64,000 nt of DNA from Cyrtodaria siliqua (Eukaryota; Mollusca; Bivalvia; Adapedonta; Hiatellidae): assembly GCA_037043455.1 (NCBI GenBank), contig JAWPHD010011209.1:22017-86016 (forward strand), written 5' to 3'. Position 1 is the stretch's first letter, and each line of letters opens with the position of its first letter. This document shows positions 43,755 to 54,560 of the stretch, piece by piece. Both the position numbers and the translations under genes were made by a program. The notes under the pieces are model-generated. The model saw only the letters and a program-made list of their open reading frames with translations. It was not told where the DNA came from and did not search any database.

Positions 43755-44171
43755 GCAACAGACACAAACAAGGGAGAAAAGCAACAGACACAAACAAGGG
43801 AGAAAAGCAACAGACACAAACAAGGGAGAAAAGCAACAGACACAAACAAGGGAGAAAAGCAACAGACACAAACAAGGGAGAAAAGCAACAGACACAAACA
43901 AGGGAGAAAAGCAACAGACACAAACAAGGGAGAAAAGCAACAGACACAAACAAGGGAGAAAAGCAACAGACACAAACAAGGGAGAAAAGCAACAGACACA
44001 AACAAGGGAGAAAAGCAACAGACACAAACAAGGGAGAAAAGCAACAGACACAAACAAGGGAGAAAAGCAACAGACACAAACAAGGGAGAAAAGCAACATA
44101 CACAAACAAGGGAGAAAAGCAACAGACACAAACAAGGGAGAAAAGCAACAGACACAAACAAGGGAGAAAAG
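43755..44171 (+). repeat. 26-bp minisatellite, 16 copies
   Basis: The unit is GCAACAGACACAAACAAGGG plus AGAAAA, with one substitution (ACATACAC, 44096). Related dispersed repeats at 38915 and 52280 have one copy of this segment. Open frames on both strands (43677-44253) follow from the stop-free 26-bp unit. Confidence 0.95.
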
Positions 44172-44345
44172 CAGCTTGCTTTTATTGAGTCTGTTCATGA
44201 CAGATAATATAAGGTGCAACTCTAGCACCGGCTTAAGCGGTATTCTGTTTTAAACCCACACAGATTGGGATGGATGGTAAGTATAACACGACTGATTTGT
44301 TGTCAAAGCGACATTTATCAGCCGCCACAAAGCACTAAACAAACG

Positions 44346-46095
44346 CTTTCCTTTTAAAGGGACCAGCTTGCCAGAGCAGGAACTAAAGCAGATATTGTGT
44401 TGATTGCACAACACATGACACGCTCCTTAGAGGCAGGCCAACAACATTACCACCCTGCTTACTAGGGGTATCACTGTATGGGGTGGGGACAGCTTATATA
44501 ACATGGAGCAGGCCATCTAATCCGTGTGATTGTATTATGGCAGAAGGCACTGATATGTTACATTTGGAGAGAGAAGTCATTATTATAACACAACTTATGC
44601 CCATGCTTAAAACAGATGAATGATTGAATATCCAAATACTTTATTTAAATGAAAACTCATTCTCAGGCATATGTTGCCTGTACACCAGTACTCAATTGTA
44701 CCCGGAAATAATTGCCATAGGATGCTGATTTATAAACATTGATTTTCTTTGCAATTGATAACTTAATTACGGATACTTGCTTCCAGCGCCGTTGAGCGTT
44801 CAATGTTTGAACAAAGTATCGTAACCGGAATAAAACGGATATCAGTATATTGGCTGTCACTAGTAAGTGTAAGCCAAAAAACCCACACCCACATCAGGCT
44901 AAAACCCATCCATATAAGCTTCTAAGCCAAAGATAGTAAATGCCAACTTAAGCAAAAAAAACACTCAAAAGACGAATATTTTACATTCTCCCGCCCAAGG
45001 GGGATATACCTTATACCCACATTAGGCCAAGCACATCCACATCATACTACTCAGCCAAACGTACCTAGTTCCTACTTGAGCAAGACAAGACATTGCCTGA
45101 GGCTCGTTTGTCTTTTGTCTTAAGATGTTCTAAAATATTATTATCTTATCTCGTTTCCCTCAAATATAGTACTGGTTAAAAATAATCAAAACTATGTTGA
45201 CCAGATCTTAATCAATTATTTCATCCTCTTATTACAAAGTCTTAGTTTCGTATTAGTTTCGTATTCATGCCGCAAAGTCCTTGTATTTTCGTGGAATGTC
45301 GAGACGTATCTCCGTTTGACAATATAGACGATATAATTCCAGCCGGATTGTCTTATCGTGGAGACTGCTTTAACAGCGTCCTTATCATTGGCTGTCCCGG
45401 ACGCTGGATTGAGAGGAATTTCTAATTTACATTTGTATTCATGAAAGGATTACGGTTAGAATAAGAACAAAGATGGTCGGTCTGCATTCAAAGACGTCGT
45501 ATAATATTCCGAGGAAACTGTCTCTGGATGTGGTCAATATGTTATGATTGCAGCAATGTTGTTCCGGCTTTTACTTACATAGCAATTGATTTCTCGTGCT
45601 TGAAGTACATTTTTGTTTATCTTATTGTAATAAACGAGTACTATATCCACGATATTGTAGGCGGAACATAGCCTATATGAAGAAATGTGTCTCTATGAAA
45701 CAATCTGGCCACGACTCGTTTGTCTAAAACTAATGATCATCATTTATTTGTCCAAAATGTCTAGTCTTGCTCGTTCAAACTAAATAAGACTTTATACAAG
45801 GAGGTCTTGTAGAATTGAATTTAACAAAACTTGTTTCGACTTAAAACGATTCTTTGTCGGCGTAATCGTTTAATTTCGTTTGAGCTTCTCTTATATTTCA
45901 TATTGCACGTGTTTGCAGAGTTCTGATTTAATTGGATAAAACAGAAACGTGAATAAACAATTATTCTAACACGACCTCCGCAGTCTTTCATATACACAAA
46001 GAATAGAGACAGCTGTATGTCATTCTACGATAAAATACAGCTGTTCCATTAATTCCCCGCGTATATTTCATCCGTTGGAAGCGCCACGTCGTACA
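44346..46095. other. Unassigned region
   Basis: A weak duplication (ACCCACA...CAGGC / AAGCCAAA) lies at 44878-45062. No exon recognised. Confidence 0.35.
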
Positions 46096-46107
46096 TGACG
46101 TCATTGG
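46096..46107 (+). promoter_or_regulatory. Third TGACGTCATTGG element
   Basis: Exact 12-mer shared with 31759 and 33820 (inverted). It opens a 130-codon frame of no recognised family (46095-46487). Confidence 0.35.
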
Positions 46108-46287
46108 TAAATATACGTCACGTAGACAAACTCAACAGTTATTTTAATGAAATGTTAATTACAACAAACTTGCCATACTCCCAAACCGTGCACCACACAC
46201 ACCCCACCCCCACTCCCGATATAAACCCATCATATGCATCAGTACATATAACATTAATAAGCATCTTGAACAAGGTGAGAACGTTTG

Positions 46288-46315
46288 ACGTCATACAGCG
46301 CAAGCTGTATGACGT
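46288..46315. repeat. 12-bp perfect hairpin with ACGTCA in the arms
   Basis: ACGTCATACAGC, a GCAA tetraloop, then GCTGTATGACGT. With the flanking bases, the left arm holds a full TGACGTCA. Confidence 0.8.
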
Positions 46316-46480
46316 AAGCAATGACTTAATTGTTTCTCACGTGACTACTAGCGTATTGAAAAGCATAACTTTGCCTTCGGGGGCGCCCAATGGAACAGCC
46401 TGTAAACATAGCAGCCTGATTACCTTGACCTCCGAGATAATATATAGCGCCCCAAATGGCGTTATTGTTGTGTTAGAATC

Positions 46481-46740
46481 GAAATAATAAATACGTACCT
46501 GTATTTTATCGGTGAATAAAATACCGTTAGTCGTTTAGATGCGAGTAATTAAATCACTCGTGCGTAACTTAAATGGCAACAACAACAACCTGGCAAGATA
46601 TTGATTGAACAACAACAAAAACAAAACACAATCACAACAGGACCACTCGTGCTAACGCACTCGTGATTTAGTTACTACGCATCCGAACTCCTAACTGTAT
46701 TTTATTCACCGATAAAACACAGGTACTTATTTATTATTTC
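46481..46740. mobile_element. MITE with about 83-bp terminal inverted repeats
   Basis: GAAATAATAAATACGTACCT...TTTTATCGGTGAATAAAATA...AATCACTCGTGC on the left is matched by the reverse complement of the right arm (about 46656-46740). The centre holds CAACAACAA-rich sequence. Confidence 0.85.
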
Positions 46741-46889
46741 TTCACTAAATGTCTTAAAATGTATAACGACATTTTTATGCAAAATAAGAAACACCACTAT
46801 CATCAAACAAAACAATGTTAATAAATGTGTGTTTGACGTTTATTTATGTTTGTATTTTTATAGATTGCCAGTTATCGCATTTAAAAACA
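46741..46889. other. Unassigned sequence
   Basis: Nothing recognised. Confidence 0.3.
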
Positions 46890-47270
46890 AGAGACCTATG
46901 ACTAATGTAATCTTTGACCTCCAAGTGCGACTTTGACCTTTGAGGTATATACCTGATTCGTATGCTTGAAACACCTTCTCATTCTGCTGATTTCTGTGTA
47001 GTGTTATCAAAAGTAATTCTGTAGTGTATGAGTTAATGCTGAAAAATGACTCATTTGATATCTGACCTCCAGGTGTAACATCAATCTTTGAGGAATAGAC
47101 CTGATTTTTTAACGGTCAAACCTTTCAATTTAATATGATTAAATACTGTGTGAAGTTTCATGAAATTCTTTTCAGTATTTTAAACAGTTATGTTTGAGAC
47201 ACAGCTTTGACTCAGTTGACCATTAATCTCCAAGTGTGACTTTGACCTTTTGAGGTAAAGATTGGTCTAG
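46890..47270 (+). repeat. Left part of a composite tandem element
   Basis: AACAAGAGACCTATGAC precedes three imperfect recurrences of TTTGACCTCCAAGTG(C/T)GACT / TTTGAGG(T/A)A (46915, 47065, 47230), spaced about 150-165 bp. Confidence 0.55.
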
Positions 47271-48780
47271 AGCAGAAGAAAAATGAATGAGCTAGGATCA
47301 AGAAGCGAAGTATAGCATTTTTCTATAAGTCAAGGTCTATACTAATCTCATCTAGCTAGTTTTCACACGCACAAAATATCAACAATATGGCTAAGCTTGG
47401 TAAAGATCAAAAACAAAATGAAGATGATAGAGTGTTCACAAGACGGAAGATGGCTTTTTTCAATACATTAAGGAAAATAACTCTAGTGTTATTAAATGAT
47501 CTAGCTGGTTTTCAACTCGCTTTCGAACTTTCATCAGTATCAACAATCTGGTCAAGTTTGGAAAATATCAAATACAAAATGAAGGTGTTAAAATTGTTAC
47601 TATGCGGAATATAGCATTTTTCATTCAAACAAGGGCGATAAGTCTGATAATATTAGTCCGATTCAGCTGGCTTTTGAATTTGTCCGAACTTTTATTGATA
47701 GCAACAATCTGGCCAAGATTGGCAAATAGCAAATACAAATAAAGGTGCTAGAGTGTTCACAAGGCAGAATATGGCTTTCGGCCAGCAGATCTAAAAATAT
47801 TTTATTTCTAAGGTTCGTCTCGCCTTGATCCCAGTAAGGCTTACTTACATAACTATGAGTTGGCATTTTATAGGCAAAGAAGCTTTGAGAAAAGGCTGCC
47901 CTTGTTAATAATATACTTTGTGAATAAGAAACGAAATTATTATGGACACAAGGGAGGAGAGCGGAGGACTGATTCTGAACTATGGATTTTGATAATAAAA
48001 AATGAAATTATGTTGAATATGTTCGAAATATTAAAAATGGCCCATTTATATTATTACTTCGATAAAAACAAATTGTGTTTAAAATTAAAAAAAAAATCAA
48101 AACAACAACAACAACAACAATTCAATGAAAAAAAAAAAATAATAATAAAAAAAAATAATAATAAAAAAAAAAAAATAAAAAAAAAAAAGATAAAATAAAA
48201 AAAAAAATATATAAAAAATAACAATAAAAAGGAAAAAGGAAAAAAATCTGGAAAAGTTTGGTAAAGATCAGATGAAAAAAGAAGAATGAAGGCCCTATCG
48301 TATTAACGAGGCAAAATATAGCATTATTAACGAAATCAAGGGCCATAACTCCGCTGTTACTTGTCTGATCTGGCTGGTTTTCAAACTTCTCCGAGCTTTC
48401 ATTGATATTAACAATCTGGTAAAGTTTGGTAAAGACCGGATGAAAAATGAAAGCCCTATCGTCTTAACGAGGCAAAATATAGCATGTTTAACTAATTCAA
48501 AGGCCATAACTCCGCTGTTGCCGGTCCGATCTAGCTGGTTTTCAGACTTCTCCGAGCTTTTATTGATATTAACAATCTGGTAAAGTTTGGTAAAGATCTG
48601 ATGAAAAGAGAAGGCCCTATTGTCTTAACGAGGCAAAATATAGCGTTTTTAACTAAATCAAGGGGAATAACTCCGCTGTTACTGGTCCGATATGGCTGGT
48701 TTTCAAACTTGTCCGAGCTTTCATTGATATTAACAATCTGTTACAACGAAGGCCCTATCGTCTTAACGAGATAAAAGTTA
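47271..48780 (+). repeat. 161-bp tandem array (AACAATCTGGTAAAGTTTGG family)
   Basis: AACAATCTGG occurs at 48410, 48571 and 48732 (161-bp spacing), with more diverged units at 47400, 47550 and 47705. Other landmarks: AGGCAAAATATAGCATTTTT, CATAACTCCGCTGTT, CTGGTTTTCAAACTT. A low-complexity A/T tract (48080-48245) interrupts it. The same family appears inverted at 62690-63770. Confidence 0.85.
48080..48245. repeat. A-rich low-complexity tract
   Basis: (CAA)n then long A-runs with AAT; the phenylalanine-rich minus-strand frame is an artefact. Confidence 0.9.
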
Positions 48781-48870
48781 ACAGACGACGGACGACGGAC
48801 GGACGTCGGACGACGGACTACGGACGACGGACAACACACCATCCCATAAGCTCTGCTGGCCCTTGGCATA
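48781..48870 (+). repeat. GACGG microsatellite and right end of composite element
   Basis: GACGACGGACGACGGACGGA-type array, then CCATCCCATAAGCTCTGCTG. An ACGG-type microsatellite next to tandem cores of about 160 bp is the described architecture of bivalve pearl-like / Helentron-derived elements (established knowledge; assignment is inference). Confidence 0.6.
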
Positions 48871-49061
48871 CGGAACATATTGTTGTCTACAATGGGGAAA
48901 CAAAACATTTCTTTCAAATTTAATTACCAATCATACCTTCTAGCTAGGTAATTATTTTCACTTAACATACACACACGTTGCGTACTATCGCTGATTTTGG
49001 TTTGCACGACATGGACCTAGTTTGGGGAAAAAAAGTAAAATCTGATCGCCACCTGCTTCCA
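48871..49061. other. Unassigned sequence
   Basis: Nothing recognised. Confidence 0.3.
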
Positions 49062-49330
49062 GGGTCCGAGTACTAACTATCATATCCCATCCAAACCCTT
49101 CTCTAAGGAGCGAAAACGGGGTTGGCTGGGGTATGAAATAAAACCTTAATTTCGGCTTAAAAAGTTTGCATATTATAAAACTAAAACATTTAATATGAAA
49201 TTTTAAACAGGCTATCGCATTTTACAGTAAAAAATGTTTTTAAAGTGTTTCATTGTCGAAATATTAGTTATAAAATCCTGCTAATGTAAGCTTTCCCATC
49301 GCTTAATAGAATTAAGGCCGAACCACGTAA
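49062..49330 (+). mobile_element. MITE with TTACGTGGTCC termini, copy 3
   Basis: The left end is decayed (AGGGTCCGAGTACTAAC). The right end AACCACGTAA is one substitution from consensus. The interior CCAAACCCTTCTCTAAGGAG and CCCATCGCTTAATAGA matches the other copies. Confidence 0.75.
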
Positions 49331-49720
49331 TGAGATAAACAGAAACAGTGTCAGTTCTATCATTTACATTAAATATTTTGCATGCAGTTAAATGGGAAAC
49401 AGTCGTCCTGTTAATTTCTGGTTTTCTGGAATTTCTCATGAATCTGAAACTGTTAACTTCTTCTCAAACATAACGTTGGTATGTTTGAACATATTTATAT
49501 GTAAACGTTTACAGGAATGTAATATTCGTAATAAGGGTGATTATGCAAATTTGACTCGCACACTTTCTTTTTTGTGAATATATTTAAGTTAAAAACAATA
49601 TCTCCGATAGGCTTACATATTCGACGGAAAGAAGAATTAACGTTTAAGGTGTATGTTAAACATAAGTTGTACCGTGTACTGGAAGTAAAGCATACTTACA
49701 TTTTCGTTGTCTTTTATGAC
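49331..49720. other. Unassigned sequence
   Basis: A 61-codon open frame at 49392-49577 matches nothing known. Confidence 0.3.
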
Positions 49721-49905
49721 GGCGCTTTTTTGTCCGCACGGCGCTCTTAGTCCGCATTTTTTTGTCTTTTCGCTTTATGTCTTCAAAAATAGCTGTTTCT
49801 TGTCCGCCGCGCGTGTGGCGAATGGCGTCATTTTTTGAGGATAAAAAGCACCGTGCGGACAAAAAGGCGTTAATAGTTGCAAACAAAAATCGGACAAAAA
49901 GCGCC
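49721..49905. mobile_element. Hairpin MITE with GGCGCTTTTTGTCCG termini
   Basis: The left arm GGCGCTTTTTTGTCCGCACG is mirrored by the reverse complement of the right arm (GGCGCTTTTTGTCCG at 49905, and CTTTTTGTCCGCACGGTGCT further in). The minus-strand open frame 49656-50078 spans it and a SINE, and is not a gene. Confidence 0.65.
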
Positions 49906-50021
49906 AATTTAAAAAAAAAAAGATGAACAATAAGCGGCTGCGCTTGTCTTCGCCTACACTTCCTGATCTCGATATGTCGATATCTCGATATGTCGGTCTT
50001 ATTTTGTGGCGAAATTATTTC
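49906..50021. other. Short repeat of TCTCGATATGTCGATA
   Basis: Two adjoining 15-bp near-copies of CTCGATATGTCG at about 49968-49998. Confidence 0.5.
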
Positions 50022-50136
50022 TGGGTAGAACCAGTTATGTATTCCTCCCGCCATCTGTAAGAATCGACACATTCTCACTTACAAGTTGAGCTCCCTGCGG
50101 TGAGAGGCGAGAAGATTTGCAACGCGACGTCATTAC
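50022..50136 (-). mobile_element. SINE head-side fragment
   Basis: On the minus strand it reads GGGAGCTCAACTTGTAAGTG, TTCTTACAGATGGCGGGAGG and GGTTCTACCCAG. It stops where the plus-strand SINE fragment begins nearby. Confidence 0.75.
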
Positions 50137-50154
50137 CCTGGTGTCGTTTCTTTT

Positions 50155-50285
50155 GGATAGCGGGAGGTATACAATATTGTTGCTACCCAGGAGTAAGTGG
50201 ATGGTCTGCCTCAACCACAAAAAATCGACCGTCATACCTAGCCTAACATGTGCTGAAAAATTACATTAACACCAAACAACAAACA
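50155..50285 (+). mobile_element. SINE tail-side fragment
   Basis: TAGCGGGAGGTATACAATAT, CTACCCAGGAGTAAGTGGAT, AAATCGACCGTCATACCTAG and ATTACATTAACACCAAACAA. It lies head-to-head with the preceding minus-strand piece. Confidence 0.75.
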
Positions 50286-50879
50286 TTTTCTCGGTAACGG
50301 TGTATAAGACAGTGTTTTCAGACACTGTTAAATTATAAAGAATAATTGAATAACCAGAAGAGTAAACGGTTACTTTATATAACACACTTAATTAGTCGTA
50401 AACGATTTACGTTTTACTACAAAGCCAAGGACCACCTAGTCGCGCAATAGCATGACACGTGCAAAACATGTCAATGATTTACAGTAAAATAAAACTGTTT
50501 TTTCTTCTTACAAAGCAGGAACGTAAACGAATACATTAATAAAAGGGATTGACTTGCCAAGCAGGAGACCATTACATTGATTAACAACCTGCAGGAGATA
50601 CACCGCTATAACCTAAAGGGACTGGAGGACGTGTGTGTCCTTTTATGATCCAGTATTTCTTTTGATATATAGTTTGAAATCATTTGGAATTACAGTGATA
50701 AATCCATAAGTTTTTGGTTAATGCTTACTAACATATTCTTCTTTCTTTAAAAAATGGTGCAATACGGGAATACTCCCTTAAATTCCCCTAAACATTGATA
50801 TAAAAGCAAAATATGTATTTTTAATTATTCAACTTTGCAGTGAGTGTAAAATATAATATTAGAACCAACATACTTCAAT
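50286..50879. other. Unassigned region
   Basis: Nothing recognised. Confidence 0.35.
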
Positions 50880-51060
50880 CACAGAACAGAACAGAACCGA
50901 ACAATACTTCACAACTGTGATACAAGAGTATACAGTTCATAGTTGTTTACAATTCACATGCCATGGTGTTAGTAATCACACTTTAACAATGCGTAATTAA
51001 GGTGACTAATTGCACATTCAAAAAGCTATTTATAAATATGACTACATTATGTCTTGAATG
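50880..51060 (-). mobile_element. LINE 3' UTR fragment
   Basis: The minus strand ends TTGTTCGGTTCTGTTCTGTT, the same TTCTG-type tail as the LINE at 1107-2486. The upstream sequence is AT-rich and non-coding. The length is an estimate. Confidence 0.4.
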
Positions 51061-51470
51061 GGAAATGATTTGACGCATGGCGCGAGTTGGGGATGGAACG
51101 GGTGGGTTTAAATGCCTAGAAAACAAAATTAATTGTTATATTTAAATAAATATCTAAATAAATAAATAACCTTCGGTGTATTAACTCTGTCTTTCAGTTT
51201 TGTCATTATTTATTATTTGTTTGAAACAGACTATACTTTGATCTACTTGTTATTACATTGGCAACGTCTCGATTAACCCTGACTAGCGGAATTGGCCGAC
51301 TTCGCACGATTGACATTATTTGGGAGATTACACACAATCTACTTACAAACATCGTGGAATTGCCGGAATTTCTGGCCTTGGTCAATCTCTACCCAAAGTA
51401 CACGCGTTCCTCATGTGAGTGCAAGGAACGATAACTCTGCGTGGAGATTGGGCCTTGGTAAGAACCATTC
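51061..51470. other. Unassigned region, CpG-richer from 51250
   Basis: Open frames at 51292-51601 are unassigned. CpG content is higher than in the surroundings, so a promoter or first exon is possible but unsupported. Confidence 0.25.
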
Positions 51471-51894
51471 GCAACATCTCGTACACTGTTTCGCAGCATG
51501 ACTCGAATGTAATACGCGGGTTTCCATATTGGTTACTTCATACTAGCGTGACGCTCGTCAGATTCCCGCCAAAACGAACTAGCCGATTGCTCCATCTATA
51601 GTTTATATACGTAAAAGCAGTGATAAAACATTCATCTGCATTGTAAAAAACAAACACTCAACGCAAATCACACACCAACACGTGTGGGTAGCGGCTGTAT
51701 TGTTTACATAGCAACACATTCGCAACATCTCGTACTCTGCTTCGCAGCATGACTCGAATGTAATACGCAGGTTTCCATATTGGTTACGTCATACTAGATA
51801 AAAACTTCATCTGTATTGTAAATAACAAACATGCAACGCAAATCATACATCAACACGTGTGGCAAGCGGCCATATTGTTTATGTAGCAACTGCT
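51471..51894 (+). repeat. 251-bp direct duplication
   Basis: GCAACATCTCGTAC...TTCGCAGCATGACTCGAATG begins at 51471 and 51722. It continues TTTCCATATTGGTTAC and, further on, CAACACGTGTGG and ATTGTTTA(C/T)(A/G)TAGCAAC. Confidence 0.85.
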
Positions 51895-52168
51895 TAGCAA
51901 CAGTGCACTATTTTCTGTGCCGTTGCCTTCCGGCTAACAGAATGTGCAGATTTGAACATACCGAAGCGCCGTGATACACACGAGGCGGGATCCCGAGGAA
52001 TGACGGGATTGACCGAGCGTTCACGATTGCATAGCAACAGTGCACTATTTTCTGTACCGTTGCCTTTCGGCTAACAGAATGTAAAGATTTTGAACATACC
52101 GAAGCGCCGTGATACACACGAGGCGGGATCCCGAAGAATGACGGGATTGGCCGAGCGTTCACGATTGG
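51895..52168 (+). repeat. 137-bp tandem duplication
   Basis: TAGCAACAGTGCACTATTTT...CGCCGTGATACACACGAGGC...GAGCGTTCACGATTG begins at 51895 and 52032. The 93-codon minus frame here is a by-product. Confidence 0.9.
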
Positions 52169-52267
52169 ATAAAAACATAAGTAGGGCACGTGTGTTTGTA
52201 AGTTCTTGTGACAACACTGGGATTTTCATTCGCAATTAGTAATTGATGTGCATCTCCATATAATAAA

Positions 52268-52370
52268 TACTGAAAAGTGGATCCCTTAAAGCAAACACAA
52301 ACAAGAGAGAAAACTAGAAGACTCTGTTTTATTAAAATTCTGTTCATGAGAGGTAATATACCTTTACATG
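52268..52370 (+). repeat. Dispersed GGATCCCTT-family repeat, copy 3
   Basis: GTGGATCCCTTAAAGCAAAC, ACAAACAAGAGAGAAAAC and CTCTGTTTTATTAAAATTCT with GTTCATGAGAGGTAATA. It has only one copy of the 26-bp segment. Confidence 0.65.
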
Positions 52371-53112
52371 TTATGTATGCATTCATTTTATGATAGGTAG
52401 TTTCATTTTTATTTACAGAGTCACGATCATGCCCATATATCTTAAAATAAAAAAACTATCAAAGGTACAATAACATGTCTTTACAAAATACAAGCATTTT
52501 GGACAAAAACTAACAATATGTAAAACGAGACCCAAACAATAGCATGTTTTATTATCGGGACTTGCTACAGCTACCTCACATGAATTAAACTCGTGATTTG
52601 TATAACTAAATACAGCAGAGTTTGGCGAGTTTTCCATACCAAATGATTAAACCAGAAGGAACTTTAACGCCAGTTTAAATTTTAATTTAAATAAAACTTC
52701 ATCCGGATTTTCATGACTAATTATAATTAGACTGACAATTTAGATTGACAAACATTATTATTTTAGATCGCCTCAAGTCGCTTTAAGCTAAATCAATACT
52801 GTTCAAGACTCATTTTCCACAATTATGCAATTACCTCGCCGTGTTAAAAACATGATACCTTAATTGGTCTTTATACTGAAATATGTGACCTAAGAATAGC
52901 GATATATAATAATTGAGTAACATAATGAAATAAAACTGAGGATAATTACGCGTTATTTTACTCAAACAAGCCGATAGCACCTGCCGCCTACGGAAACATA
53001 TATTTTAAAGTGTAACCACAATAATAATGTATACGCAATTACTGAGATCAATTAACTAGGATTTTTCAAATAATGATTTAATATTAGGCATTTTCAGAGA
53101 TCATTATATTTA
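52371..53112. other. Unassigned AT-rich region
   Basis: Nothing recognised. Confidence 0.4.
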
Positions 53113-53283
53113 AGAAATGGAACATCGTTTATGGTGAATTATCTTGTAGTATATCATGGTTTGGAGTTCAGTTGTAAACAATAATTTCACGAGCCCTAAG
53201 GTCGAGTGAAATTATTGTTTGCAATTGAACGACAAACCGTGATATATTATACGATAATTCACCGTAAACGATGTTCTATTTCT
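53113..53283. mobile_element. Long-palindrome MITE, about 170 bp
   Basis: AGAAATGGAACATCGTTTAT...CAATAATTTCAC pairs with GTGAAATTATTGTTTG...GTAAACGATGTTCTATTTCT across a short loop (GAGCCCTAAGGTCGA). Arms of about 75 bp. Confidence 0.85.
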
Positions 53284-53439
53284 ATTCTAATACCCCTAAA
53301 ATGCGAAAATAGTGCACACAATTGAAATATTTCGCATTGCTTTGCTTACTCTCCTAACGTTGCAAAAATTAAAGTGATATACCGTAGACTATAACGAGAT
53401 ATTTTAAACAAGGCTATATAGTGCGGGTGTATTAGAATA
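53284..53439. other. Unassigned sequence
   Basis: Nothing recognised. Confidence 0.3.
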
Positions 53440-54560
53440 CACATTATTACGATCAATATTACACAATTAATGCGATCAAAATAACACAATTAATGATTAA
53501 TATAAAAAACATTGACTCACATTAAGATCATTATTACACAATTACTTCGGTCAATACAACACAATTACTGATATCAATGACTGCGAACAATACTACACAC
53601 TTAATGGGATCAAACCAATTAACCAATTACTGAGACCAAAATTACACAGTTACTGAGACAATTATCATACAATTACTGCTATCAAATTAAACAACGTTAA
53701 GAGTCGTGCAATATATGTGGTGTACAAATGAATATCCTCATGGGCTATTTGCCTAATGGAATTTTGATAATAAACTAAACTACAACACAATTATGGAGAT
53801 AAATTTAACATAACTGCAGAGATAAAGTACCTATATTGATATAACACAATTACTGAGATCACAATTACTTAGACCATTATAACATAATTACTGAAATCAA
53901 ACTTGCACACTTACCGAGATCAAATTGCACAATTACTGAGATAAATTACTGAGAATAATATTAAACAATAACTTACTGGGATCAATAACTGAGATCAATA
54001 TTATCCAATTAATGAGATCTCAATTGCACAGTTACTGCTACCAATGAACATAATATACTGAGATCAATTTGCACAATTACTGAGATCAAAATTAAACAAC
54101 AATTACACAGTTATTGCAACCAATGTAACATAATTACTGAGATCAATTTGCACAATTACTGAGATCAAAATTAAACAACTTTAAGAGTCGTGCAATAACA
54201 CAAATATGGAGATCAATTTAACACAATTGCAGAGATAAATTACCTATATTGATATAACAATTACACAGTTACTGCAACCAATGTAACATAATTACTGAGA
54301 TCAATTTTCACAATTACTGAGATCAATTTTCATAATTACTGAGATCAATTTTCACAATTACTGAGATCAATTTTCATAATTACTGAGATCAATTTTCAGA
54401 ATTACTGAGATCAATTTTCATAATTACTGAGATCAATTTTCAGAATTACTGAGATCAATTTTCACAGTTACTGAGATCAATTTTCATAATTACTGAGATC
54501 AATTTTCACAATTACTGAGATCAATACTACACAACTAATGAGGTTAAACATAAAAAAAAT
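53440..54560 (+). repeat. Degenerate ACTGAGATCAATTTT array with a regular 22-bp core
   Basis: AATTACTGAGATCAATTTTC recurs. Between about 54270 and 54540 the spacing is exactly 22 bp (for example ACTGAGATC at 54316 and 54338). Outside this core the same words recur with irregular spacing (CACAATTA, TGAGATCAA). Confidence 0.85.

Larger units (their letters stand above)
42641..44345 (+). repeat. Dispersed GGATCCCTT-family repeat, copy 2, with expanded minisatellites
   Basis: It parallels copy 1: TCCAAGACGCTCTAGTGTCA and CCTTTTATGTTTGCGATGTC at the left, GGGATCCCTTGAAAGCAACA at 43383, TTCAGAGTCTGTTCATTAGA, GATCCCAACGGACCGGTAGT, GGCACTAAACAAACGCTAG. A second pass (43740-44345) contains the 26-bp array. 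Confidence 0.6.

Noticed and set aside
43755..44171. CRISPR-like array
   Set aside because: Units are contiguous without spacers, and the DNA is eukaryotic. The same holds for the other arrays.
43677..44253. Open frames on both strands as repeat proteins
   Set aside because: Explained by the stop-free 26-bp minisatellite; five overlapping frames on two strands cannot all be genes.
46095..46487. 130-codon gene
   Set aside because: No recognisable domain, low-complexity composition, and it runs into the edge of a MITE. The promoter-like 12-mer overlaps the start codon.
48122..48346. Phenylalanine-rich minus-strand protein
   Set aside because: Translation of an A-rich low-complexity tract.
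49656..50078. 140-codon basic protein on the minus strand
   Set aside because: It spans a hairpin MITE and a SINE fragment.
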